In this document: positions 16,375 through 26,264 of the stretch, in pieces
Numbering within the stretch: the first letter of the stretch is position 1
Layout: each line of letters begins with the position of its first letter
DNA from: Microbacterium sp. SYP-A9085
Lineage (GTDB): Bacteria > Actinomycetota > Actinomycetes > Actinomycetales > Microbacteriaceae
Direction of reading: 5' to 3'
Assembly: GCF_009649635.1 (NCBI RefSeq)
Contig: NZ_WJII01000004.1
Coordinates: forward strand, 186,001 to 250,000
Length of the DNA stretch: 64,000 bases
Notes under the pieces: model-generated
What the model saw: only the letters and a program-made list of their open reading frames with translations
Told to the model about the DNA's origin: nothing
Database searches by the model: none
Position numbers and translations under genes: made by a program

Positions 16375-17214
16375 CTATTGGCCGGAGGCCCGCTTGCCCT
16401 TCTTGGGCGGCGGCTTCTCCTCGCCGCGCTGCTGGCGGCTGCGCTCCACGCTCGCCCGCAGCGCCTCCATCAGGTCGATGACCTCGCCGCCCGTCTCCTC
16501 CTCACGCTCGCCGAACGTCTCGGCGGTGTCGATGGCCTCGCCCTTGGCGAGCTTCGCGTCGATCAGGGTGCGCAGCTCGTCCTGGTACTCGTCCGTGAAC
16601 GAGCCGGGGTCGAAGTCGGCGGCGAACCCCTCCACGAGCGCCGCGGAGAGCTTCAGCTCCTTGTCCGAGACCGTGACCTTCTCCTCCAGCGACGGGAACG
16701 CCGCCTCGCGGATCTCGTCCGCCCAGCGCAGCGTCTGCAGTGTGAGCACGTTGCCGCGCACCCGCAGCGCCGCCAGCCGCGTCTTCTCCCGCAGCGAGAA
16801 CCGCACGACAGCGGTGCGGTCGGTGCGTTCGAGGGTCTCCCGCAGCAGCGCGTACGCCTTCGGCGACGACGAGTCCGGCTCGAGGTAGTACGCCCGCTCG
16901 AACAGCAGCGGGTCGATCTGGTCGGTCGGAACGAACTCGACGACCTCGATCTCGCGGCTGCGCTCGGCCGGCAGCGCCGCGAGATCCTCCTTCGTGAGCA
17001 CCACCGTGCGCTCGCCGTCGTCGTACGCCCGGTCGATCTCGGCGTACGGCACGACCTCGCCGTCCAGCTCGCACACCCGCTGGTAGCGGATCCGGCCGCC
17101 GTCCTTGCTGTGCACCTGGTGCAGCGACACGTCGTGCTCCTCGGTGGCGGCGTAGACCTTCACCGGCACGTTCACGAGCCCGAACGTAAGCGCACCCTTC
17201 CAGATCGCCCTCAT
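16375..17214 (-). CDS. ku: bacterial Ku, end-joining DNA-binding protein
   Basis: The protein has 279 residues, normal for bacterial Ku. It begins MRAIWKGALTFGLVNVPVKV, the family N-terminus, which fixes the start at 17214 rather than the upstream GTG-proximal codons. The Ku core includes ERAYYLEPD and the QTLRWADEIR region. The C-terminal 35 residues are Arg/Lys-rich (QQRGEEKPPPKKGKRASGQ), the extension that recruits LigD and promotes threading. Ku binds double-strand ends as a dimer. It is divergent from ligD across 116 nt. Confidence 0.97.
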   Translation of the reverse strand: MRAIWKGALTFGLVNVPVKVYAATEEHDVSLHQVHSKDGGRIRYQRVCELDGEVVPYAEIDRAYDDGERTVVLTKEDLAALPAERSREIEVVEFVPTDQIDPLLFERAYYLEPDSSSPKAYALLRETLERTDRTAVVRFSLREKTRLAALRVRGNVLTLQTLRWADEIREAAFPSLEEKVTVSDKELKLSAALVEGFAADFDPGSFTDEYQDELRTLIDAKLAKGEAIDTAETFGEREEETGGEVIDLMEALRASVERSRQQRGEEKPPPKKGKRASGQ

Positions 17215-17330
17215 GTGATCAGTACACACTGCCCGCGCCGCAAGGGCAACGGCTTCCCGCCGGCCCCGGATGTCGCGCCGGGCGGCCGCAACCGGGTGCG
17301 CGGCGCCGCGCCGCCCGGCAGGATGGGCAC

Positions 17331-19817
17331 ATGGGCGACGAGCATCTGGTGCAGATCGGCGGCCGACGCCTGCGCCTGAGCCGTCTGGACAAGGTGCTGT
17401 ATCCGGCGACCGGTACCACGAAGGGCGAGGTGATCGACTACTACACCCGCATCGCCCCGCTCCTGCTGCCCCACGTCACGGGCCGGCCGGTTACCCGTAA
17501 GCGGTGGCCGGAGGGCGTGGACCACCCACCGTTCTTCGCGAAGGATCTCGAACGCGGCGCCCCGGAGTGGGTGCACCGGCTGCCGATCCGGCATTCCGGC
17601 GGGCCGAAGCACTACCCGTTGGTCGACGATGTGCCCACCCTCGTGTATCTCGCGCAGGTCGCGAGCCTCGAGCTCCACGTGCCGCAGTGGCGGTTCACAC
17701 CCGAGGGCGAGCCCGGCAACCCGGACCGCCTCGTCCTGGACCTGGATCCCGGCCCCGGCACGGGACTCGCCGAGTGCGCCCAGGTCGCGTTCTGGGCGCG
17801 CGAGATCCTCTCGGGCATGGGGCTCGAGTCGCATCCGGTCACCAGCGGCAGCAAGGGAATCCACCTGTACGCGGGCCTGGACGGCCGGCAGAGCAGCGAT
17901 CAGGCGTCCGCGATCGCGAAGGAGCTCGCCCGGGCGCTGGAGGCGGATCATCCCGACCTCGTCGTCAGCCGGATGGCGAAGAACCTGCGGGACGGGCGGG
18001 TGCTCCTGGACTGGAGCCAGAACAACGGCAGCAAGACGACGATTGCCCCGTACTCGCTGCGCGGCCGGGAGCATCCGACGGTCGCGGCGCCCCGTACGTG
18101 GGAGGAGCTGTCGGACCCGCAGCTGGCCCAGCTCGGGTTCGCTGACGTGCTCGACCGCGCCGAGCGCGACGGCGATCCGATGGGCGCGCTGGGCTTCCGT
18201 GCGGGCGGCCGTGCCGCGGCATCCGGCCCCCTGTCCACATACATAGCCAAGCGCGACCGCGCCCGCACCCCCGAGCCGGTGCCGGACAACCCGCTGGCCG
18301 CCGCGACCCCGCCGGGCGCGCCGCCGCGGTTCGTGATCCAGGAACACCACGCCCGCCGCCTGCACTGGGACCTGCGCCTGGAGCACGACGGCGTGTTCGT
18401 GAGCTGGGCGGTGCCGCGCGGCGTGCCGGCGACGACGGCGCGCAACAGCCTCGCCGTGATGACCGAGGACCATCCGCTCGAGTACGGCTCGTTCGAAGGG
18501 TCGATCCCCCGCGGCGAGTACGGCGGCGGCACCGTCACCATCTGGGACGACGGCCGCTACGAGCTGGAGAAATGGCGCGACGACGAGATCATCTTCACCG
18601 CGCACGGACGGCCGGGCGGGCCGCTCGGATCGGTGCGCCTGGCGCTCATCCGCACGCAGGGGTCCGGCGAGAAGTCCAGCTGGCTGCTGCACCGGATGAA
18701 GACGGATGCCGAGGGCCGGGCGCAGTCGGACGGTGCGGCGGTGGTGGCGTCCGAGCAGGCGGACGAGGCGCGGGTCGCTCCCGCCCGCCCCGCACGGACC
18801 GTGCGCGGCGCCGCCCCGGAGCGACCCGCGCCGCGGGCGCCGGAGGGCCCCGCGGCCGTCGCGCCGATGCTCGCCACGTCCGCGACGCCCGCGCTCGCCC
18901 GTTCCACGGCGCAGCGGTGGGGCCAGTGGGCGGAGATGAAGTGGGACGGCGTCCGTGCGGTGGGGTCATGGGAGGGTGGGATGCTGCGCCTGTACGCGCG
19001 CCGCGGCACCGACATCACCGCGCGCTACCCGGAGCTGACGGCGGCGGACATCGGGCTGGATGCCGGCGCGGCGGTCGTGGACGGCGAGATCGTCGCCCTG
19101 GATGCCGCGGGGCGGCCGAGCTTCGCCCGGCTGCAGGCCCGGATGCACCTCACCGGCGCCCGGCAGATCGACGCGGAGCGCCGTCGCACGCCGGTGCGGT
19201 ATCACGTGTTCGACATCCTGGCCCTCGACGGTGAGGACCTCGCGCCGCGGCCGCTGCGGGAGCGCCGTGCGCTGCTCGAGCGGATCGCCGCGTCGACGGC
19301 CGCGGAGATCGTCGTTCCTCCCGTGTTCGACGACGTGGGAGACGCACTGGAGACCGCGCAGCGGCTGGCGCTGGAGGGCATCGTCGTGAAGGACCCGGCC
19401 TCCGGATACCGCCGGGGCGCGCGGTCGGACCAGTGGCTGAAGGTGAAGCTCACCCGCACGCAGGAGGTCGTGATCGGGGGGATCCGCCCCGGGCGCGGCG
19501 GACGGACCGGCCAGATCGGGTCCCTTCTGCTGGGAATCCCGGACGGGGAAGGCCTGCGGTACGTGGGGCGCGTGGGCAGCGGATTCAGCGAGTCGACGCT
19601 GGAGCGCCTGCAGGAAGTGCTCGAGCCGCTGCGCACGGATGCCGATCCGTTCGTCGGGGTGCCGGCGGCCGACGCCCGTGATGCGCTGTGGGTGCGTCCG
19701 GACGTGGTCGGCGAGGTGGAGTTCGCCGAGTTCAGCCCCGGCGGCGCGCTGCGCCACGCGCGATGGCGGGGCCTGCGGCCGGACAAGGCGCCGTCCGAGG
19801 TGCGCCGCGAGGGTTGA
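17331..19817 (+). CDS. ligD: multifunctional NHEJ ligase LigD (polymerase-PE-ligase)
   Basis: The protein has 828 residues with the mycobacterial domain order. The primase-like polymerase domain spans about 1-300, with metal ligands Asp137 and Asp139 in LVLDLDPG. The 3'-phosphoesterase domain spans about 332-460 (QEHHARRLHWDLRLEHDG, metal residues His340/His345 region and Asp347). A 50-residue Ala/Pro linker follows. The ATP-dependent ligase has Lys537 in EMKWDGVRAVG and ends with an OB domain. With Ku it repairs double-strand breaks. CAGGAT lies 6 nt before the ATG, a weak -10 match. It ends 3 nt from the convergent CDF gene. Confidence 0.97.
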   Translation: MGDEHLVQIGGRRLRLSRLDKVLYPATGTTKGEVIDYYTRIAPLLLPHVTGRPVTRKRWPEGVDHPPFFAKDLERGAPEWVHRLPIRHSGGPKHYPLVDDVPTLVYLAQVASLELHVPQWRFTPEGEPGNPDRLVLDLDPGPGTGLAECAQVAFWAREILSGMGLESHPVTSGSKGIHLYAGLDGRQSSDQASAIAKELARALEADHPDLVVSRMAKNLRDGRVLLDWSQNNGSKTTIAPYSLRGREHPTVAAPRTWEELSDPQLAQLGFADVLDRAERDGDPMGALGFRAGGRAAASGPLSTYIAKRDRARTPEPVPDNPLAAATPPGAPPRFVIQEHHARRLHWDLRLEHDGVFVSWAVPRGVPATTARNSLAVMTEDHPLEYGSFEGSIPRGEYGGGTVTIWDDGRYELEKWRDDEIIFTAHGRPGGPLGSVRLALIRTQGSGEKSSWLLHRMKTDAEGRAQSDGAAVVASEQADEARVAPARPARTVRGAAPERPAPRAPEGPAAVAPMLATSATPALARSTAQRWGQWAEMKWDGVRAVGSWEGGMLRLYARRGTDITARYPELTAADIGLDAGAAVVDGEIVALDAAGRPSFARLQARMHLTGARQIDAERRRTPVRYHVFDILALDGEDLAPRPLRERRALLERIAASTAAEIVVPPVFDDVGDALETAQRLALEGIVVKDPASGYRRGARSDQWLKVKLTRTQEVVIGGIRPGRGGRTGQIGSLLLGIPDGEGLRYVGRVGSGFSESTLERLQEVLEPLRTDADPFVGVPAADARDALWVRPDVVGEVEFAEFSPGGALRHARWRGLRPDKAPSEVRREG

Positions 19818-19820
19818 GCG

Positions 19821-20732
19821 TCACGCGTGCGCGTCGTGCTCGGCGTGGCCGGCGGGCTCGAGCTGGAACGTGGAGTGCTCCACGTCGAAGTGCGCGGCCA
19901 GGCATCCCTGCAGGCTCGCGAGGATCTCGCCGGACCTGCCCGAGCGCAGCGCCTCCTGGTCCACGACGACGTGCGCCGAGAACACCGGCGCGCCGCGCGT
20001 GAGCTGCCACACGTGCACGTCGTGCACGTCGTGCACGTGCGGCGTTGCGAGGATGTGCTCGCGGATGGCCTGCACGTGCATGCCCTCGGGCACGGACTCA
20101 CCGAGCACCGACACCACCTCGCGCAGCAGGCCGACGGCGCGCGGCACGATCATCGCGGCGATCACGAGCGACACTATGGCATCCGCGGGCGCCCATCCCG
20201 TGAGGAGGATGACGACAGCGGCGATGATCACCATGCCGGAGCCGATCAGGTCGCCCATCACCTCGAGGTACGCGCCGCGCACGTTCATGCTGCGCCGCTG
20301 CGCGGCCGACAGCAGCCACATGGCGACGCCGTTCGCGCAGAATCCGACGATCGCCACCACCAGCATCACGCCGCCGGTGACCTCGACCTGGTCGCCGCGG
20401 GACAGGCGCAGCACGGCGGCGACCGCGACTCCCACCGACAGCGCGATGAGGATGATGCCGTTCACGAGCGCGCCGAAGACCTCGGCCCGCTGGTAGCCGA
20501 ATGTGCGCCGGTCGTTCGCCGGTCGGGCCGCCACGATGCTCGCCACGAGCGCTATCACCAGGGCCGCGGCGTCCGTGAACATGTGTGCGGCGTCCGCGAG
20601 CAGGGCCAGGGACCCGGACAGCACGGCGCCGACGATCTGCACGACCATGACGACGCTCGTCACGCCGAGCGAGATGGCCAGCAGGCGCCGGTTGTCGGCG
20701 CCGCGGATTCCGGTCGGAACGTGGTCGTGCAC
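19821..20732 (-). CDS. cation diffusion facilitator (CDF) metal exporter
   Basis: The protein has 303 residues with six TM helices. Transport-site motifs are HMFTD in TM2 and GDLIGSG in TM5; in Zn transporters these positions supply His/Asp ligands. The cytoplasmic C-terminal domain (about 205-290) carries the CDF signature around HVHDVHDVHVW, where one HDV unit appears duplicated by a 9-bp tandem repeat. The C-terminus is His-rich (GHAEHDAHA). It is probably a Zn(II)/H+ or Co(II)/Zn(II) antiporter. The GTG start follows TAGCCT by 6 nt, so it is leaderless. Confidence 0.93.
   Translation of the reverse strand: MHDHVPTGIRGADNRRLLAISLGVTSVVMVVQIVGAVLSGSLALLADAAHMFTDAAALVIALVASIVAARPANDRRTFGYQRAEVFGALVNGIILIALSVGVAVAAVLRLSRGDQVEVTGGVMLVVAIVGFCANGVAMWLLSAAQRRSMNVRGAYLEVMGDLIGSGMVIIAAVVILLTGWAPADAIVSLVIAAMIVPRAVGLLREVVSVLGESVPEGMHVQAIREHILATPHVHDVHDVHVWQLTRGAPVFSAHVVVDQEALRSGRSGEILASLQGCLAAHFDVEHSTFQLEPAGHAEHDAHA
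20013..20039. repeat. triple 9-bp tandem repeat inside CDF gene
   Basis: Units GTGCACGTC, GTGCACGTC and GTGCACGTG lie head to tail. In the minus-strand frame they encode the repeated His-Asp-Val of the C-terminal metal-binding domain. Unit length is a multiple of three, so copy-number change would keep the frame. Confidence 0.7.
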
Positions 20733-20738
20733 GTCTCC

Positions 20739-20744
20739 AGGCTA
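20739..20744 (-). promoter_or_regulatory. -10 box TAGCCT, leaderless CDF gene
   Basis: TAGCCT ends 6 nt before the GTG at 20732. No operator for a metal sensor is evident in the 79-nt gap to rdgB (20733-20811). Confidence 0.55.
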
Positions 20745-20811
20745 GGCCGCCGAAGGGCTCAACCGGTCGATGGTGCGTCTGCGCGCACGCCGAACATGCC
20801 GGTCGACCCGG

Positions 20812-21408
20812 TTACAGGGACTGCAGCAGCGGCCCGAGCGCCTCGAACGCCCGGGCTCGGTGGGAGGCGACCGCCTTCTCGTCGTCGGTCCACTCCCCCA
20901 CGGTGCGCTCGTGCGATGTGGGCTGCTCGTCGGGGATGAAGATCGGGTCGTACCCGAAGCCGCCGTCGCCGCGCCCGGCGGTGGCTATCCGCCCCGGCCA
21001 GATGCCCTCCACGACGTGCTCCGCTCCGCCGGGGAGGACCAGCGCAATCACGGACGTGAAGTGCGCGGTGCGGTGCGGGTCGGCGATGTCGGAGATCTGG
21101 TCCAGCAGCAGCTCGAGGTTCGCGACCGGGTCCTTGCGGTGCCCGGCCCAGTACGCAGAGAAGATGCCGGGTGCGCCGCCGAGCACGTCGACGCACACGC
21201 CGGAGTCGTCCGCGAACGACGGCAGGCCGGTGTGGGCGGCGGCAGTCCGCGCCTTCAGAAGCGCGTTCGCGACGAATGTGACGCCGTCCTCCACGGGCTC
21301 CGGTCCGTCGTATCCGATCAGCTCGAAGTCGGGCCGGGACGCGGCGATGATCTGTGCGAACTCGCTGACCTTGTGCGGGTTGTGCGTCGCGAGGACCGCG
21401 CGCTTCAC
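20812..21408 (-). CDS. rdgB: non-canonical purine NTP pyrophosphatase (RdgB/HAM1)
   Basis: The protein has 198 residues. It hydrolyses dITP, XTP and ITP to monophosphates to clean the nucleotide pool. Hallmarks are [12 protein letters not shown] at the N-terminus, [19 protein letters not shown] for the active site, [10 protein letters not shown], and [10 protein letters not shown] at the end. The GTG start at 21408 overlaps the rph stop as GTGA. It is last in the murI-rph-rdgB operon, an order common in Actinobacteria. Confidence 0.96.
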   Translation of the reverse strand: MKRAVLATHNPHKVSEFAQIIAASRPDFELIGYDGPEPVEDGVTFVANALLKARTAAAHTGLPSFADDSGVCVDVLGGAPGIFSAYWAGHRKDPVANLELLLDQISDIADPHRTAHFTSVIALVLPGGAEHVVEGIWPGRIATAGRGDGGFGYDPIFIPDEQPTSHERTVGEWTDDEKAVASHRARAFEALGPLLQSL

Positions 21409-22145
21409 GCCTGCGTCCCGAGGGTGGCCAGCTGGATGTCGCGCAGCTGCGCGCAGCCGTTCACGCCGAGCTCGAGCAGGGCATCCAGCTCGCTCTTGTC
21501 GAACGGCGCCCCCTCCGCGGTGCCCTGCACCTCGACGAACAGGCCCCGCCCGGTCACCACGATGTTCATGTCGGTCTCGGCCCGCACGTCCTCGACGTAC
21601 GCGAGGTCGACCATCGGCTCGCCGTCGATGATGCCCACCGAGACCGCCGAGACCGAGTCGAACAGCACGTTCGAGCGCTGCGCGACGAATTTCTGGTCGC
21701 GTCCCCAGGCGATGGCGTCGGCGAGCGCGACATACGCGCCGGTGATGGCGGCCGTGCGTGTGCCGCCGTCGGCCTGCAGCACGTCGCAGTCGATCACGAT
21801 GGTGTTCTCGCCGAGCGCCTTCGTGTCCACGACCGCACGCAGCGCGCGGCCGATCAGGCGCGAGATCTCGTGGGTGCGCCCGCCGATCCGTCCCTTCACC
21901 GATTCCCGGTCGTTGCGGGTGTTCGTGGCGCGCGGGAGCATCGCGTACTCCGCGGTGACCCAGCCCCGTCCCTTCCCGGTGAGCCAGCGCGGCACGCCGT
22001 TCGTGAACGACGCCGTGCACAGCACCTTCGTGCCGCCGAACGAGACAAGGGCCGATCCCTCCGCCTGCGCGCTCCAGCCTCGTTCGATCGTGACGGGGCG
22101 CAGCCGGTCGGGGGTGCGCCCATCGGCGCGGACGGTCTGTGTCAT
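21405..22145 (-). CDS. rph: ribonuclease PH
   Basis: The protein has 246 residues and is full length. It is a phosphorolytic 3'-5' exoribonuclease that trims tRNA 3' ends. Family motifs: [15 protein letters not shown] at the N-terminus, [28 protein letters not shown], and [20 protein letters not shown], which form the phosphate and RNA sites. The ATG at 22145 overlaps the murI stop (ATGA), and its stop overlaps rdgB, so the three genes are translationally coupled. Confidence 0.97.
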   Translation of the reverse strand: MTQTVRADGRTPDRLRPVTIERGWSAQAEGSALVSFGGTKVLCTASFTNGVPRWLTGKGRGWVTAEYAMLPRATNTRNDRESVKGRIGGRTHEISRLIGRALRAVVDTKALGENTIVIDCDVLQADGGTRTAAITGAYVALADAIAWGRDQKFVAQRSNVLFDSVSAVSVGIIDGEPMVDLAYVEDVRAETDMNIVVTGRGLFVEVQGTAEGAPFDKSELDALLELGVNGCAQLRDIQLATLGTQA

Positions 22146-22996
22146 CGTTCTCCTTGGTCCTGGGGGACGGATGCCGCCAGCGGCGGCAGGTCGATCACAC
22201 CGGTCTGCACCAGCGTGACACTGCGCACCTCGCGGCCCATCAGCCGGTGCGCCAGGTCGAGGAAGGCGCTCGCGGAGTCGCCGGTCGCCTCGTAGTCGTG
22301 CCGGGCCGCGGCATCCGGTCCCGCGAGCAGGTCGCGGGAGACGAGCTGCCGGTACACGTCCTTCGCGGTCTCGGTGTCGCTGGAGACCAGTGACACCTCC
22401 GCGCCCATCACGTAGCTGATGGCGCCCTCGAGGAACGGGTAGTGGGTGCAGCCGAGCACGAGCGTGTCGACCCCGGCGTGCCGCAGCGGCGCGAGGTATT
22501 CCTCGGCGGCGGCGAGGACCTCCGGCGTGCCGGTGACCCCGGCCTCGACGAATTCCACGAACCGGGGGCAGGCCTGCGCGAACACTGTCAACCGCGCATC
22601 GACGCCGAACATGTCCTGGTAGACGCCCGAGCCGATGGTTCCGGCAGTGCCGATCACACCGATCCGCCCGTTGCGGGTGGTGGAGACGGCGGTGCGCACG
22701 GCGGGGCCGATCACCTCGACCACGGGGACGTCGTAGCGCTCGCGGGCGTCGCGCAGCAGCGCGGCGGAGGCGGTGTTGCACGCTATCACCAGCATCTTCA
22801 CGCCCTGGCCGACGAGCGTGTCCAGCACCTCGAGCCCATACCGGCGGACGTCGGCGATGGCCTTGGGTCCGTACGGCGAGTGCGCGGTGTCGCCGATGTA
22901 ACGGATGGATTCCCGGGGCAGCAGCGCCGAGACGGCGCGGGCGACGGTCAGACCGCCGACTCCGGAGTCGAAGATGCCGATCGGCGCGTCGTTCAC
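22142..22996 (-). CDS. murI: glutamate racemase
   Basis: The protein has 284 residues. It makes D-glutamate for peptidoglycan. The catalytic cysteines are Cys73 (VIACNTAS) and Cys183 (LGCTHYPF), with Asp10 in [13 protein letters not shown] and [10 protein letters not shown] near residue 35. The start is GTG at 22996, because TAGGCT ends 8 nt before it; a second GTG 6 nt upstream is only 2 nt from that box. It heads the murI-rph-rdgB operon and diverges from pncB. Confidence 0.97.
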   Translation of the reverse strand: MNDAPIGIFDSGVGGLTVARAVSALLPRESIRYIGDTAHSPYGPKAIADVRRYGLEVLDTLVGQGVKMLVIACNTASAALLRDARERYDVPVVEVIGPAVRTAVSTTRNGRIGVIGTAGTIGSGVYQDMFGVDARLTVFAQACPRFVEFVEAGVTGTPEVLAAAEEYLAPLRHAGVDTLVLGCTHYPFLEGAISYVMGAEVSLVSSDTETAKDVYRQLVSRDLLAGPDAAARHDYEATGDSASAFLDLAHRLMGREVRSVTLVQTGVIDLPPLAASVPQDQGER

Positions 22997-23004
22997 AGTC
23001 ACCC

Positions 23005-23010
23005 AGCCTA
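23005..23010 (-). promoter_or_regulatory. -10 box TAGGCT, leaderless murI
   Basis: TAGGCT ends 8 nt before the GTG at 22996 and selects it over the GTG at 23002. It sits 33 nt from the opposing pncB box in a 60-nt divergent gap. Confidence 0.55.
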
Positions 23011-23043
23011 CCCGGGGCGTCCTGGTCGTCCCGCCGTCGCCGC

Positions 23044-23049
23044 TAGGCT
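23044..23049 (+). promoter_or_regulatory. -10 box TAGGCT, leaderless pncB
   Basis: TAGGCT ends 7 nt before the ATG at 23057. Confidence 0.6.
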
Positions 23050-23056
23050 GACCGGC

Positions 23057-24385
23057 ATGGGCGAGGCCAGCACCGCATTGTTCACCGACCGCTACGAATT
23101 GACGATGGTGGACGCGGCGCTGCGGGACGGCACGGCGGGGCGGCGGTGCGTGTTCGAGCTCTTCACCCGGCGCCTGTCCGGGGCGCGGCGCTTCGGGGTG
23201 GTCGCCGGCACCGGGCGGCTGCTGCAGCTGCTGCGCGAGTTCCGCTTCGGCGACGACCAGCTGCGGTACCTGCGCGACGGCCGGGTCGTGGATGCCGACA
23301 CCGTGCGGTATCTGGAGGACTTCCGGTTCACCGGCTCGATCACCGGATACCGGGAGGGCGAGCTGTACTTCCCCGGATCCCCGGTGCTGACCGTGGAGGG
23401 CACGTTCGCGGAGGCCGTGGTCCTGGAGACGATAGCGCTGAGCGTGATGAACTACGACTCCGCCGTCGCCACCGCCGCCGCCCGCATGTCGATAGCGGCC
23501 GGGGACCGGCCGCTGGCGGAGATGGGATCGCGCCGCACCGGCGAGCACTCCGCAGTGGCGGCAGCGCGTGCCGCGTTCATCGCCGGCTTCGACGCCACCA
23601 GCAACCTGGAGGCCGGCCGGGTCTGGGGCATCCCGACGATGGGAACGGCCGCGCACGCTTTCACACTGCTGCACGACACCGAGGCGGACGCGTTCCGCTC
23701 CCAGGTCGCGGCGCTCGGCGCCGCCACCACGCTCCTGGTGGACACGTACGACATCCGCGCGGGCGTCGAGGCGGCGGTCCGCGCCGCCGGCACCGGGCTC
23801 GGCGGCGTGCGCATCGACTCCGGCGATCTGCCGAGCGTGGCCGCCGCCGTCCGCGATCAGCTGGACGAGCTGGGGGCCACCGGTACGCGGATCACGGTCA
23901 CCAGCGACCTCGACGAGTACGCCATAGCGACTTTGGCCGCCGCTCCCGTCGACGCGTACGGCGTGGGGACGTCGCTGGTGACCGGATCCGGCACCGCCAC
24001 CGCCGGCATGGTGTACAAGCTCGTGGCGCGGCAGGCCGGCGACGGGTCGTGGGTGTCGGTCGCGAAGGCGTCCGCCGACAAGGCGTCCAGAGGCGGCCGC
24101 AAGGCGGCGTTCCGCACGCTGGACGCCGGCACCGCCACGCAGGAGCTGATCGCCGTGGCAGACGGCTTCGAGACGACGCCTGCCGGCGCGGCGTTCCCGG
24201 ACGCGCGCGCCCTGCAGCAGCCGCTGATCGTCGCGGGCGAGGCCGACCCGCAGTATGAAGGCATCGCCGGCGTGCAGACGGCCCGCGCGCACCACGCCCG
24301 CGTGCGCGAGGAACTGCCGGTGCGGGCACTGGCCCTCAGCCGCGCGGATCCCGCCATCCCGACGGTCTACGTGGACGTGGAGTGA
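23057..24385 (+). CDS. pncB: nicotinate phosphoribosyltransferase
   Basis: The protein has 442 residues. It converts nicotinate and PRPP to NaMN in the NAD salvage pathway, with ATP hydrolysis. Visible signatures are [18 protein letters not shown] at the N-terminus, [12 protein letters not shown] with the phosphorylated-His region, [19 protein letters not shown] and [10 protein letters not shown] for substrate and phosphate binding. It contains three ATA Ile codons, all before G. It ends 1 nt from the convergent DUF3039 gene. Confidence 0.96.
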   Translation: MGEASTALFTDRYELTMVDAALRDGTAGRRCVFELFTRRLSGARRFGVVAGTGRLLQLLREFRFGDDQLRYLRDGRVVDADTVRYLEDFRFTGSITGYREGELYFPGSPVLTVEGTFAEAVVLETIALSVMNYDSAVATAAARMSIAAGDRPLAEMGSRRTGEHSAVAAARAAFIAGFDATSNLEAGRVWGIPTMGTAAHAFTLLHDTEADAFRSQVAALGAATTLLVDTYDIRAGVEAAVRAAGTGLGGVRIDSGDLPSVAAAVRDQLDELGATGTRITVTSDLDEYAIATLAAAPVDAYGVGTSLVTGSGTATAGMVYKLVARQAGDGSWVSVAKASADKASRGGRKAAFRTLDAGTATQELIAVADGFETTPAGAAFPDARALQQPLIVAGEADPQYEGIAGVQTARAHHARVREELPVRALALSRADPAIPTVYVDVE

Positions 24386-24386
24386 G

Positions 24387-24653
24387 TCATCCCATCAGGG
24401 ATTCGTAGATCTCCTTGCAGGCGGGGCACACCGGGAACTTCTCCGGGTCGCGGCCCGGCGTCCACTTCTTGCCGCACAGCGCGCGCACGGGCTTCCCGGT
24501 GAGGGCCGACTCGAGGATCTTCTCTTTCTTCACGTAGTGGGAGAAGCGCTCGTGGTCGCCCGGCTCGATGGCCTCCTCGCGCAGGAGCTCTTCCAGCTCG
24601 CGGTCGAGGGTCGCCAGTCCCCCGGAATCCGGCCGATCGATCGGGGTGCTCAT
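24387..24653 (-). CDS. DUF3039-family protein
   Basis: The protein has 88 residues. It has an acidic N-terminal helix ([17 protein letters not shown]) and a C-terminal CxxC pair ([11 protein letters not shown]) plus a third Cys in RALCGKKW, suggesting a small zinc-binding fold. It is conserved in Actinobacteria with unknown function. A TTG at 24662 is in frame, but TAGACT ends 8 nt before the ATG at 24653 and would overlap the TTG, so the ATG is preferred. Confidence 0.88.
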   Translation of the reverse strand: MSTPIDRPDSGGLATLDRELEELLREEAIEPGDHERFSHYVKKEKILESALTGKPVRALCGKKWTPGRDPEKFPVCPACKEIYESLMG

Positions 24654-24661
24654 GGTGGCCA

Positions 24662-24667
24662 AGTCTA
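24662..24667 (-). promoter_or_regulatory. -10 box TAGACT, leaderless DUF3039 gene
   Basis: TAGACT ends 8 nt before the ATG at 24653. Its last base is shared with the alternative TTG codon, which rules that codon out as a start. Confidence 0.55.
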
Positions 24668-24695
24668 GTCACGGTCGGCGCCCCCGGCGCCGGCG

Positions 24696-26264
24696 TCAGG
24701 CCGACTCGGCGACCTCGAGCAGACGGGGTCCGCGGCGGGAGTACACCGCCGATCCGAGGATGACGCCGACCACCAGCATCCCGATCCCGGTGCCCAGTCC
24801 CGCCCACAGCGCGAGCGTCGCGTCCGCGGCGGTGCCGGTGAGCGCGCGCCACGCCCACCACAGCGCCGGCGCCGACAACACGAGCGCTCCCACGAGGACG
24901 GCGGCCTGGGCGAGCGCGGACGCCGTGCCCGCCCGCTCCGGCTGCTGGAACGGGCTGTCGCCGGGCCGGGTGACCGGATACGGCGCGAGCGCCGACGAGA
25001 TGCTGGACAGGCCAAGTCCGCCCAGGAACAGACTCCCGCACACGCCGATCATGGCGGGCAGCAGCGCCCAGTGCCCGTGGAGCGCTATCGCGACCGGCGC
25101 GGTGACCGCCAGCACCGGGATGCCGATCACCAGCACCGGAACGAGTCTGCCCACACGGTCGGACACGCCGCGCACCCCTGCGGCGATGTGCATCCACACG
25201 GCGGTGGAGTCGTACGCGAGATCGTTGTGCGGAAGCCAGCCGAGGAACAGGGCCATGATCGGCACCGGCACCAGGACCACGACGGCGAACGGCACGCCCA
25301 CCACCAGCGGCGGCACCATCGCCAGCAGCGCCGCGACCGGCACTATCACGACGTTCACGATGTACCGGCGGTCGGTGAGCCAGTACAGCAGGCTCCGGGC
25401 CGCGACGGCGCCGCCGGGCGTGCCCGGGGCGACGGCGAACCAGCCCAGTCCCCCGCTGCCGCGGCCCACCGCCGGGCGCTCCACGGTGCGCAGGACGTGC
25501 GCGACGATCCACACCCACCCGGCGCCGAGGACCGCCACCGTGACCAGGGCGAGCGGCGCCGCGATCCAGACCTCGCCGGCGCCGGACGCCCACAGCGCCG
25601 GGATCGCCCAGGCCGCGCCCATTGGCGTGAGAGCGAGGATCGCGGCGGCCGCGCCCAGCTGCCCGGGGACATGCCCCGCCCACTGCAGGGAGGCGAGGAA
25701 CACGCCGACCGGGACGACCACCACGAGCAGCGCGAGGACGAAGAGGCCCGTGAGCTCGCGGGAGCGGCGCTGCCGCAGGACCAGCGCCGCGAGCGCGGTG
25801 AACACCCGCGCCGCAAGCGTGCACGTGAGCACGCCGAGCAGCGCCCCCAGTGTGGCCACGGGCCACGGCACCCCGAGCGACTGCCACAGCACGGCCGTGC
25901 ACGCGGCGAGCGCGGTGACCGCCGCCAGCGGGACGCTGAGCACGCCGGCGAGCGCGAGCGTGGCCGCAAGCCGGCCCGGCGGGATGTCGAACACGACGAA
26001 GCGCCGGGGATCCAGCGGGTCGACGGCGCCCGCCATCAGCGGGGCGGCGGCGAATCCGAGAGTCAGCGCGCTGCCGCCGAACACGCTGACGACGAACGCC
26101 GCCGCGACCGACGAGTGCCGCAGGGTCAGCAGCGCGACGCAGCCGACCACGGTGGCCGCGACGACCAGGATCAGGCCGAGGACCACCCGCACCGCGGCGC
26201 GCCGGTCGGTGCGCACCGCGCCGACGAGCATCGCCAGTCTCAGTCGGAGAACGTGTGCAGCCAT
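24696..26264 (-). CDS. ABC transporter permease, ABC-2-like
   Basis: The protein has 522 residues and about 12 hydrophobic segments with few polar loops. It has the composition of large actinobacterial ABC-2-type permeases. No substrate motif is recognisable. It overlaps the preceding ATPase gene by 25 nt, which makes them a coupled exporter pair. I chose the ATG at 26264 because the hydrophobic N-terminus (MAAHVLRLRLAMLVGAV) begins there and the longer frame lies inside the ATPase domain. Confidence 0.82.
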   Translation of the reverse strand: MAAHVLRLRLAMLVGAVRTDRRAAVRVVLGLILVVAATVVGCVALLTLRHSSVAAAFVVSVFGGSALTLGFAAAPLMAGAVDPLDPRRFVVFDIPPGRLAATLALAGVLSVPLAAVTALAACTAVLWQSLGVPWPVATLGALLGVLTCTLAARVFTALAALVLRQRRSRELTGLFVLALLVVVVPVGVFLASLQWAGHVPGQLGAAAAILALTPMGAAWAIPALWASGAGEVWIAAPLALVTVAVLGAGWVWIVAHVLRTVERPAVGRGSGGLGWFAVAPGTPGGAVAARSLLYWLTDRRYIVNVVIVPVAALLAMVPPLVVGVPFAVVVLVPVPIMALFLGWLPHNDLAYDSTAVWMHIAAGVRGVSDRVGRLVPVLVIGIPVLAVTAPVAIALHGHWALLPAMIGVCGSLFLGGLGLSSISSALAPYPVTRPGDSPFQQPERAGTASALAQAAVLVGALVLSAPALWWAWRALTGTAADATLALWAGLGTGIGMLVVGVILGSAVYSRRGPRLLEVAESA

